Assembly: GCA_023091735.1 (NCBI GenBank)
Contig: JALKBU010001515.1
Location: 1-10,087 of the forward strand
Length of the DNA stretch: 10,087 nucleotides
Direction of reading: 5' to 3'
From: Trichomonas tenax
Taxonomy: Eukaryota > Parabasalia > Trichomonadida > Trichomonadidae
How positions within the stretch are numbered: position 1 is the stretch's first letter; every line of letters starts with the position of its first letter. The notes under the pieces were generated by a model that was given only the letters and a program-made list of their open reading frames with translations, was not told the origin of the DNA and did no database searches. The position numbers and the translations under genes are program-made. This document shows, piece by piece, positions 1 through 6,485 of the stretch.

Positions 1-276
1 ATTGAATATTTTAGAAGATGCACGAAACACGATTTCAATGATAGCTCTATATAGAGGATATGCTATATATAATGGCATATCATTAAAAAATGAAAAATAT
101 CGAGATATTAAAATATTTTGATATTTTTATGATATTTTCGTCTTTTATCTGCAATACCAGATCATCCTCATGTCATGGAATGCAATGCTGCGCTTTATAT
201 ACAATAATTAAATTAGGCAAAATTATATTCTTCAAAATCCGCTCAGATGATTGCAGCATGTTATGTTATCATTACA
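1..276. repeat. Left terminal inverted repeat of the window
   Basis: This stretch is the reverse complement of 9812-10087. By eye the first 269 bases differ from the right copy at only three places: 128 (T versus C), 224 (T versus G) and 234 (A versus C). After 269 the match falters, and it is gone by about 277, exactly where element A copy 1 begins. The outer part is packed with small palindromes: CTCTATATAGAG at 45-56, a TCATT/AATGA stem at 80-84 and 89-93, and an AATATC/GATATT stem at 96-101 and 104-109. Because the window starts at base 1 of the repeat, no flanking target duplication can be examined. It could be the terminal repeat of a large element, or a dispersed repeat in which both ends of an assembled contig stop. 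Confidence 0.9.
80..85 (+). promoter_or_regulatory. Initiator-like TCATTA before the left copy of the gene start
   Basis: TCATTA lies 5 bases before the ATG at 90. In Trichomonas vaginalis the core promoter is an initiator of the form TCA(C/T)(A/T) placed within about 20 bases of the start codon, with transcription starting at the A. The same hexamer sits at the same distance in the right-hand copy (10003-10008, minus). A six-base motif in AT-rich DNA can occur by chance. Confidence 0.35.
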
Positions 277-290
277 ATTGTAGGGTATAA
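90..290 (+). pseudogene. Truncated 5' copy of the ORF at 9552-9998
   Basis: An ATG at 90 opens a frame whose first 60 codons match the start of the right-hand ORF apart from two amino-acid changes (I to M from base 224, K to Q from base 234) and one silent change. Homology stops at about 270. The frame then runs a few codons into element A copy 1 and ends at a stop within that element (288-290). It is therefore a 5' fragment lacking the downstream 80 or so codons present on the right. The encoded segment is rich in hydrophobic residues, Cys and Ser, and matches no family I can name. Two missense changes in three give no sign of purifying selection, though three changes are too few to judge. 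Confidence 0.5.
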
Positions 291-586
291 TAAAGAGTCA
301 CGAAATAGTGATGTCTTTACATGGCCGATATAAATATGTTTTGACATGTAAAGTTTGTCATTATCACAAAGTGTGTTCTATTAAGCTTGATGGACTCCCT
401 AGCAAGCTTGAAATGAACTCTAGCAAGCTTAATAGACTCTCTAATAAGATTTGCCGATGCTATAACAAGCTTAATTGAACTTTATAAATACATATTCTAA
501 TTAGCTAACTAATTTTACATGTCAAAATGAAATATATTTGCCATGTAAACATATAGCTTTTCGTAACTCTTTATTATACCCAACAT
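278..586. mobile_element. Element A copy 1, non-autonomous TIR transposon (MITE-like), about 309 bp
   Basis: The ends are imperfect inverted repeats of about 75-80 bp. The left arm starts TTGTAGGGTATAATAAAGAG and the right arm, read inward, starts ATGTTGGGTATAATAAAGAG. Each arm carries an outer TTTACATG and an inner CATGTAAA facing each other: 316-323 with 345-352, and 542-549 with 514-521 read from the other end. The middle has four AAGCTT hexamers (383, 404, 425, 467) in a loosely repeated unit. No open frame of note is present, so an unseen relative would have to supply the transposase. It abuts the inner edge of the left terminal repeat. I saw no convincing target-site duplication. A second copy, in the opposite orientation, is at 4123-4407. 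Confidence 0.85.
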
Positions 587-1267
587 ATATTGAAATCTTA
601 TGTTGTCTCATACCCAATATTAATGAAATTCTGAGAAAAAATTGTGCTTTTTCTTGAGTTTTCAATGGAAATACGGTTACTCAGTAAACCTCATTTTTAA
701 CCTCTATAGCTCATTTTATTACGGATTTTGAATTTTGAAATAAAATTATGAACCTTTAACACACATCGGTAAGCTCAAAAATCAAGCAATTTGAAAAAAA
801 TCGAACATATTGTTTTTCACATATTTGCAGAAATGTGCCCATTCTACGGTGAATATTACTGTTCTATCCCAGCGATGCTCACATTGCTTTCGATTTGTCC
901 GGCGTTGCTATACATATTTGATTTTATGGGCTAAGTATAATAAATATTTCTCTAAAAATAACTTTTTTCTCATGATCTAATCACTATATCTCGAAAATAA
1001 ATTTCTTAAAATCTTTTATAATACATATAATTCTTATATTTCATAAAAGTTTAAAGTTAACTCCAAAAATCAGGCTCATACAAAACCATTGTAATAAATC
1101 AAGCAAAACGCGTTGGGTTATGTATAGGCTTCGAGAATGTTTATTAATTAAGTGTAGTTCTTTTCCTATTCATTCAATAATAAAAAAAACATTTTGTTTT
1201 TTTTAAGGATAGAATAAATATGCATGTTTAGACAACAATTAAAAAATAATATATCAGCAACAAGAAG
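587..1267. other. AT-rich gap downstream of the kinase gene, no supported gene
   Basis: No convincing gene is present. A patch at about 833-934 is visibly richer in G and C than its surroundings and can be read as a 33-codon plus-strand ORF, or as short minus-strand frames, one of them containing QCEHRW. None is long enough to support. The end next to 1267 must hold the 3' untranslated region and polyadenylation site of the minus-strand kinase, but no specific signal was identified. Confidence 0.5.
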
Positions 1268-2524
1268 TCAATCCTGGTTGCTAAATTCAGGAGAAGTGTA
1301 TTCGAAGTCACCAAAGTTCTCAGGGATTGGCATCGCATCGCTGTCCTCAACATCCTCCTCATGGAACTTCTTTTCGACAGCAGAAAGACTATCTTCACTG
1401 CTTAAATCCATAGTGAAAACATAATTATCTTTTGTCTGAAGCAAATTCCAGTTGAATCCTTCAAAGAACTTCGAATTCATGATGTCCTCGAATCCAGCTC
1501 TCTGCTCTGGATCCTTCTTGAGGAGGGAAGCAATCAACTTGCTTGCGTCTTGATTATTGATTGGGAAGTAAGACGGGTTCTTGTTGAGAATGTTGGAATA
1601 GAGTGTGGATCTGTTCGGGCTCTCGAACGGTGTCTTTCCTGCAATCATCTCATACAATAAGACACCGAGCTGCCACCAGTCGATGGACTCTGTGTATTTG
1701 ACACCTTTGACAAGCTCTGGAGCGAGATATTCAGCGGTGCCGCATAGTGTTGATGTTGTTTCGCTATCCTTCAATAACTTGGAGATACCGAAATCGGTGA
1801 GCTTAATGTGTCCATCCTCGCACACTAATACATTTTCTGGCTTCAAGTCTCGATATATGATCTTATTCTGATGGAGACTGTTCAATGCTATGGCGAGCTC
1901 TGCGATGTAGAGCTTAATCTGGTCCATCGGCAGTGTGTTGTTCTTCGCCAGGTGAGTGAATAAATCACCGCCTGAGACGTACTCTAAGACTAAATAAAAC
2001 TTGGATGGGGTCTGGAAAGATGAGAAAAGTGACACGATGTAGGGGCACTTTGTGGTTCTCAAGATCTGCATTTCAGCCATGACTGTGTCGATCTTCTGCA
2101 TGTCCTTGAGGGCCTGCTTGTGTATGGATTTGATTGCCACGTACTTTCCTGTCTCTTTGTGCCTAGCAAGGACAACCTTACCGTAGAAACCTCTTCCAAG
2201 GACTGAAATGATCTCATAATCGTTAATCTTGTTGGTGTTTTCTGGGATAGAGAGCAATAAAATGTGATTTAACCATTGGTGATATTCCTTTTCATCCTTT
2301 GCCTGGAATGAAAATGCCTTACCTGTGGGCTGTAGGATCTTGAACCTCAGCCTCTTGTCCGACTCAATTAATGATACTTGTGATTTTGGTGTGATTGCAA
2401 ACCAGTTCGTGCACTTCTGCTTGCTCTCGTCCATGTAGATATAAAAGCAGCTGTCCTCAATGACACAGTACCTCTTGTGCCATATGTGTGGGAGTCCAGA
2501 ACGCTTCACTAACCAGCCTTGCAT
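1268..2524 (-). CDS. PH-domain AGC-family serine/threonine protein kinase (Akt/PKB-like architecture)
   Basis: The protein is 418 residues with an ATG start and a TGA stop. Residues 1-93 form a pleckstrin-homology domain (GWLVKRSG, WHKRYCVI, closing with a WLNHILLL helix), which in this family recruits the kinase to phosphoinositide membranes. The kinase domain spans about 103-355. It has a glycine loop at 110-115, Lys132, alpha-C Glu151, YRDLKPEN at 224-231 with catalytic Asp226, DFG at 244-246, an activation loop ending TSTLCGT with Thr259 at the PDK1-site position, and APE at 268-270. An AGC C-terminal tail follows, with hydrophobic motif FGDFEY at 404-409. All catalytic residues are present, so it should be an active ATP-dependent Ser/Thr kinase. 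Oddities are Tyr114 where the glycine loop usually has Phe, and Glu408 where Akt has a phosphorylatable Ser/Thr. In the PH domain His16 replaces the first Arg of the Akt R-x-R pair, so lipid specificity is uncertain. The gene is visibly richer in G and C than its flanks. No TCA-type initiator sits next to the ATG. Confidence 0.95.
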   Translation of the reverse strand: MQGWLVKRSGLPHIWHKRYCVIEDSCFYIYMDESKQKCTNWFAITPKSQVSLIESDKRLRFKILQPTGKAFSFQAKDEKEYHQWLNHILLLSIPENTNKINDYEIISVLGRGFYGKVVLARHKETGKYVAIKSIHKQALKDMQKIDTVMAEMQILRTTKCPYIVSLFSSFQTPSKFYLVLEYVSGGDLFTHLAKNNTLPMDQIKLYIAELAIALNSLHQNKIIYRDLKPENVLVCEDGHIKLTDFGISKLLKDSETTSTLCGTAEYLAPELVKGVKYTESIDWWQLGVLLYEMIAGKTPFESPNRSTLYSNILNKNPSYFPINNQDASKLIASLLKKDPEQRAGFEDIMNSKFFEGFNWNLLQTKDNYVFTMDLSSEDSLSAVEKKFHEEDVEDSDAMPIPENFGDFEYTSPEFSNQD

Positions 2525-2704
2525 ATTTTTAATATAGCGGATGCAACGATTATTTTTTCACAGAAAATGTGATAAAAATTTTAAAAATTTTGGATATTAT
2601 TCATCATACTATAGTGAAATAAAGAGGATTAGATCAGATATTTTTGTTTTGTTTTGATCGCAAATTCATTCAATTTTGGAGATCACAACGGGATCAAGAG
2701 ACAC

Positions 2705-2724
2705 TCAAAAAAAATTTTTTTTGA
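2705..2724. repeat. Perfect A8T8 palindrome
   Basis: The sequence is TC, eight A, eight T, GA: a perfect 20-bp palindrome about 180 bp upstream of the kinase start codon. Rigid A/T tracts of this kind commonly exclude nucleosomes, so it could mark the open region of the kinase promoter. That role is inference; homopolymer runs also arise by slippage in AT-rich DNA. Confidence 0.6.
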
Positions 2725-3231
2725 ATACGAAATTGTTCATTTGTTATTTATGCATTTCACATTATCGCAAATATTATTTCTTCATAAAATTATTTATAAC
2801 TTTTGAGAGTAATAAAACAAATATTTATGTAATTTTGGTTACCATTAGTAGTCTATCAATACAAAATAAAAAGTTTGAATCAAGTTTTTCTTCAATTAGC
2901 GGCAGTTTTCGGTGAGAAATTGTTTGCTTGATTTTAAGATTTCTTTTTTATCTGTGAATAACAGAGCCGAATCAAAAGTGAATGAACGAAGAATTGAACA
3001 GATATCGTTAGTTTTGGTTATTGATTTGAGATATTAGCCATCAATCGATAACAGCGGTTCTAATGCATGGAAATGGGTTTAGAAACCGGAGATAGAATTA
3101 TTCTTACGATTATCTCCTTTGCCTTAATTATTCGGATCCTACACGATCACATTACATGGCGTTTTCAAAATTTACATGTCAAAGTTATCCAAAAATTTTT
3201 TGATGTAGATTGGACTTTATTGGAGTTTAAC

Positions 3232-3424
3232 GGAATTAAGTACCCTTTTTCGGAATAAACTCAATAAGGAATAACCGCCGGAATTCGTCATTGGAATAAT
3301 GGAGTTTATCCGATTTGCCATAAATATATGGAATTACTGCCCCTATTGGAATTAAGACTTAAGTCGATATAGTCTATTGGAATAAAGTATCCTTTATTCT
3401 TCAAATCCGAAATAATAGGAATTA
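3232..3424. repeat. Cluster of GGAATWA heptamers
   Basis: GGAATAA or GGAATTA occurs at 3232, 3252, 3268, 3293, 3330, 3348, 3379 and 3418, with a one-base variant (GGAATTC) at 3280: nine copies, all on the plus strand, in 193 bases. Spacing is irregular (12 to 39 bases), so it is not a simple tandem array. Several copies are preceded by ATT. One copy is the left arm of a perfect 8-bp hairpin, GAATAAAG at 3380-3387 with CTTTATTC at 3392-3399. It may be a decayed minisatellite or a remnant of a repeat element; function unknown. Confidence 0.6.
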
Positions 3425-3606
3425 CGAATCAATATAAGGTTAAATCTATTAGTGGATAAGGGTAATTTTGGAAATCAAAGGGAAACTTTCTGAGCAATCA
3501 TTATACAATAATCGAAAAACAGAATTTACACATCTTAGCTTTTAGCATATAAATATATTATAATACTATGCATATCGTGAATATAATAACATTATATGGA
3601 TTTGTC

Positions 3607-3614
3607 TAAAATTG
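3607..3614. repeat. Left target-site duplication of element B
   Basis: TAAAATTG immediately precedes element B and matches AAAAATTG at 4024-4031 in seven of eight positions. An 8-9 bp duplication is typical of Mutator-like and some hAT or P-type elements; the superfamily cannot be fixed from this alone. Confidence 0.6.
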
Positions 3615-4023
3615 ATACGCAAAGTCGGCGAAACTCCTTTTTTAACTCATTGGATTAACTTCTTGCGAAGTTATTGAACTCCAATGTACAAAATCCTGTT
3701 GTGCATGATATATTAAAGAATTAGCTAACAAAGTCTATATTTCATTAAAATATTAGGTTTACCTATTTATCATCGACAACAACATATTTTACGTTATAAA
3801 AATGCTATACAATGGGAATATAATATATTATAATGAGTAAAGCACATCATGGCAAATCAATGTTTTTGATGCAAGATATATCTAATATTTTAATGAAATA
3901 TAGACTTTGTTAGCCAATTCTTTAATATATCATGCACAACGTGATTTTGTACATTGTTGTTCAATAACTTCTCAAGAAGTTAATCCAGTGAGTTAAAAAA
4001 CGAGATTCGCCGACTTTGCGTAT
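3615..4023. mobile_element. Element B, non-autonomous long-TIR transposon, 409 bp
   Basis: The left arm 3615-3756 and right arm 3882-4023 are inverted copies of each other over 142 bp, with about nine mismatches by eye. They begin ATACGCAAAGTCGGCG and end in the reverse complement of that. The 125-bp centre is AT-rich with no open frame, so it can move only with a transposase supplied elsewhere. The insertion lies between codons six and seven of the decayed gene that starts at 3596. Long TIRs making up two thirds of the element resemble foldback or Mutator-like MITEs. Similar arm sequence elsewhere in the genome would confirm a family. Confidence 0.88.
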
Positions 4024-4031
4024 AAAAATTG
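4024..4031. repeat. Right target-site duplication of element B
   Basis: AAAAATTG directly follows element B and pairs with TAAAATTG at 3607-3614, with one mismatch at the outer base. The mismatch suggests that the insertion is not very recent, in line with about 6% divergence between the element's own arms. Confidence 0.6.
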
Positions 4032-4122
4032 AATTGCCCCAATACATTGCTCGCCGAAATAAGCCGATAACTTTTGATTTATTGATTATTTGATTCTGTT
4101 TCTATGCTTTATATCGACTCCA

Positions 4123-4407
4123 ATGTTGGGTATAATAAAGAGTCATGAAAAAGCGACGTGTTTACATGGCAAATCTATTCCATTTTGACATGTAAAATTG
4201 GTTTATTTATAAAGTATACATTTGCTGGTTATTTATAAGTTCAATTAAACTTGTTATGGCATCTGCAAATCTTATTAAGCTTGCTAGAGAGTATATCAAG
4301 CTTAATAGAACACCCTTTGTTAAAACGGCAGACTTTACATGTCAAAACATATTTATAACTGCCATGTAAACATGTCACTTATCGTGACTCTTTATTATAC
4401 CCTACAA
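4123..4407. mobile_element. Element A copy 2, inverted relative to copy 1, about 285 bp
   Basis: It starts ATGTTGGGTATAATAAAGAG, which is the right-arm type of copy 1, and ends with the complement of the TTGTAGGG arm, so it lies in the opposite orientation to the copy at 278-586. TTTACATG and CATGTAAA pairs are at 4161-4168 with 4189-4196 and at 4335-4342 with 4364-4371. Only two AAGCTT hexamers remain in the middle (4277, 4298), against four in copy 1. No open frame is present. It lies within the decayed gene 3596-4848. No clear target duplication was seen. Confidence 0.85.
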
Positions 4408-4918
4408 CTTTAACCTCAATTTGTAAGACAATTTGGTGATCAACCTCTTGTTATTCTCTGTAATGATAATTATAAGAACAAGTTGTTGTTCTGTGATACA
4501 AATCTCATAGATACAAAAGAATATAACTTATTTTAGCTAAGATTTTTTTAGATTACCTATTTTAGGTTAGTATTCAAGCAGCATTCTGCTAATATATTGG
4601 CATGGAAATGGCAGTGTGAGATGCAAAGTAGTTCAAAGGAAAATTAGTCTAATGCAAGATATTGTTTAAAAATTCTCAGGTATAACGCTAGTTTTCGAAT
4701 TAAAATGATGCCAAACACCCATGAGAACACCTAAAAAATATGATGGACTGTGTTTATCGATAAAGCTATGATGATCAAAAATCTGTTAAGGCCAATCTTA
4801 AAGTATTGACCAATTTTTAAGCGAGAAGTATTACTGAATCCTGCTTAATTAGCTAACCGCAAAGAGTCATATGCCATTGTAAATCTAGATCTTTCTAACT
4901 TGATTCCTCTTCGATTGA

Positions 4919-6037
4919 GAGGACAACCTTATTCTGGTCGATGAAGACCTTTCACCCATTTTCAAACAAGTTCCAGTTCACTCCTCGTTCGATGTTTGGA
5001 CCAGGTTCTTCCCAGGATCGTATCTTGATGAGAATATCACTACAAACGCTTCACGAACTTTTTTCTATAACAAATATTTCTTCGACGAAGTTTATTATAT
5101 CGATGTAGGTAATGGCGGCGCGCTTAAATTCGAATATTCTAACAAAGATGTCAAAATTTTAATTGCTTCCTGCACATTTGTTAATCCTTGCAGTTTATAT
5201 TCAGGAGGAGCTGCAGTTTACCTCTATAGTTTCATCAGCACTACTTACTCTATATTTCAGTACCGTGTTTGTAGTTCTGGTGGCAAAACAACCAAAGATA
5301 ATGCTTGTAGTGGAATTCACTCATATGTTTATTTTCCATATGAAGACCGAACTAAAAACATAATTCTTGAGTCGTCAATATCGAATTGCGTTGGATATTC
5401 AGCACCAATATCACATTCCGCAGGTTCGCAAGCTGTTTATAACGTTAACTGCTCATTCACAGACTGTTATGAAATTGGCGCTTTCTCTTGTACATACAGC
5501 GTAGGACCAAGATATGTCAATTTTTCAACATTCTACAAGACAAATTTTGATAGTCGTTGCAGTGTTTTCTTCGGATTAGCATAATATCAAATCGATTATT
5601 GCAATTTCATCGAAAACACACTTGGGACAGATAACCTCTGTGGAATAATATATTTTTATAATTATGTTGAACGCTATGTTGATGAGTTTGCAATGAAAAT
5701 TTCATTCTGTGTTTTCAAGTCAAATAGGTGCAAGTGCTTGATTTATGTAGATAAAGCCATTATTTGTAATGTGGAATACAGCTATATCAGCCAAACTAAT
5801 GAGTATGATAAGCTTTTTGAATCACCAGTCAAAATAAATAACCCAATTAATACACAACTCGCCATAGCTCACTTGTCAACATATATTTGTATAGGAAAAG
5901 TAAAATACAAGGTTATTCCTATGGATGGTATTGTTCAATATGTAGATAGAGTTAAAATCATTACGATCAATATATGCATGAAATCAATTAGACTCAAAAA
6001 TTTGATTAACCTAATATTAATAGATCGAACTGGATAA
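4919..6037 (+). pseudogene. Beta-helix (Pmp-like) surface-protein pseudogene, one internal stop, no start
   Basis: A single frame of 373 codons runs from just after a TGA (4916) to a TAA (6035), with one internal stop, TAA at 5582-5584. Coding-quality sequence continues on both sides of that stop in the same frame, so this is a point nonsense mutation, not two genes. The translation has the repeating short-strand pattern of right-handed parallel beta-helices with spaced Cys and Ser: GGALKF, IASCTFVN, YSGGAAVYLYS, SSISNCVGYS, VNCSFTDC, IDYCNFIEN. Trichomonads have large families of such surface proteins, often annotated as Pmp-like or polymorphic-membrane-type. No ATG or signal peptide opens the frame and no C-terminal membrane anchor is visible, so the 5' end is lost and probably the 3' end as well. 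The last 30 codons look unlike the rest and may follow a frameshift. It is almost certainly non-functional. Confidence 0.75.
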
Positions 6038-6042
6038 TATAT

Positions 6043-6300
6043 ATGAAAAATAATTCATTTTATGATGATATCATGAAGTGATATGAGGCTAGTAATGCTA
6101 TAGTGTCATCTCTTTTGAGAATAATAAAAATAGTTATTAATTTAATGTTTTGCTATAGTTTGTAATTCCCCTGTTTAATTTGAGAAGAAAAAAATTTCAT
6201 TTATGAAGGATTGGAAGAATGTGTATCTGTCCTTGTAGATTCACATACATTCGATGCTTCAATCATCGCAAGAAAACCTGTCTATATAATTAATGAATAG
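6043..6300 (+). pseudogene. Coding-like debris between the beta-helix pseudogene and the GT64 gene
   Basis: An ATG at 6043 opens a frame with stops at 6079, 6163 and 6181 and a final TAG at 6298. The last 38 codons (6184-6297) are uninterrupted and use codons like those of the intact genes, with stretches such as GLEECVSVLVDSHTFDAS. The frame differs from that of the beta-helix pseudogene, so it is either a shifted 3' part of that gene or a separate broken gene. I do not recognise a family. About seven stops would be expected by chance in 86 codons at this base composition, so the evidence is modest. Confidence 0.3.
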
Positions 6301-6477
6301 CAAGTTTTGATTATGTTTTTCAAATAGATTTTAGTATGAACTGTGGCAAAACTGGGTAATCAAAAAACTTGAAACGGCAAAAGAATAAAGAAGTGGGTAT
6401 GAAATAGGTAAAAAGAGTTGCTGATTGCCTATACGAATGTGTGTGAAATGAGTGAAAAATGAATGTGAATGTGAAGT

Positions 6478-6483
6478 TCACTT
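6478..6483 (+). promoter_or_regulatory. Initiator-like TCACTT before the GT64 start
   Basis: TCACTT fits the trichomonad initiator TCA(C/T)(A/T) and lies two bases before the ATG at 6486. If transcription starts at its A (6480), the leader is six bases, normal for trichomonads, and the upstream in-frame ATG at 6459 would lie outside the mRNA. This motif decides the start choice but has not been tested. Confidence 0.4.
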
Positions 6484-6485
6484 CA

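Larger units (their letters stand above)
2525..3595. other. Long AT-rich intergenic region upstream of the kinase
   Basis: No supported gene is present. The region should contain the promoter of the minus-strand kinase, but no initiator of the TCA(C/T)(A/T) type was seen near its ATG. A long A8T8 palindrome (2705-2724) and a cluster of GGAATWA heptamers (3232-3424) are listed separately. A 63-codon plus-strand frame at 3067-3258 begins with ATG and has one hydrophobic stretch, but nothing else supports it as a gene. Confidence 0.5.
3596..4848 (+). pseudogene. Decayed unidentified gene, split by elements B and A
   Basis: An ATG at 3596 opens six codons (MDLSKI) before element B. Joining base 3614 to base 4032, which removes the element and one copy of its target duplication, continues the frame: ELPQYIARRNKPITFDLL and on to a TGA at 4091. 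A one-base shift there gives a further coding-like stretch (DSVSMLYIDSN) up to element A copy 2 at 4123. Beyond element A, one frame runs from 4414 to a final stop at 4846, with internal stops at 4534, 4549, 4645, 4732, 4741 and 4807. The best stretch is 4552-4731, 60 codons with one stop. At about 70% AT a random frame would meet a stop every 12-13 codons, so this is suggestive rather than proof. I cannot name the family, and whether the parts on each side of element A belong to one gene is inference. Confidence 0.45.

Noticed and set aside
866..907. Minus-strand QCEHRW resembling a Myb recognition helix
   Set aside because: The spaced tryptophans and acidic helix of a Myb repeat are missing, a stop lies directly before it, and the open frame is short. 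It is probably coincidence, though a profile search could settle it.
1224..1871. Plus-strand ORFs at 1224-1424 and 1605-1871
   Set aside because: They lie on the opposite strand, wholly or largely inside the kinase gene, and show no domain. They are shadows of its codon use.
2676..2915. 79-codon open frame upstream of the kinase
   Set aside because: It starts with TTG, not ATG, and its content is simple AT-rich translation including the A8T8 run.
3067..3258. 63-codon plus-strand ORF with one hydrophobic stretch
   Set aside because: It has an ATG, but no family resemblance, no initiator-like motif, and its end runs into the GGAATWA cluster. Length alone is not enough.
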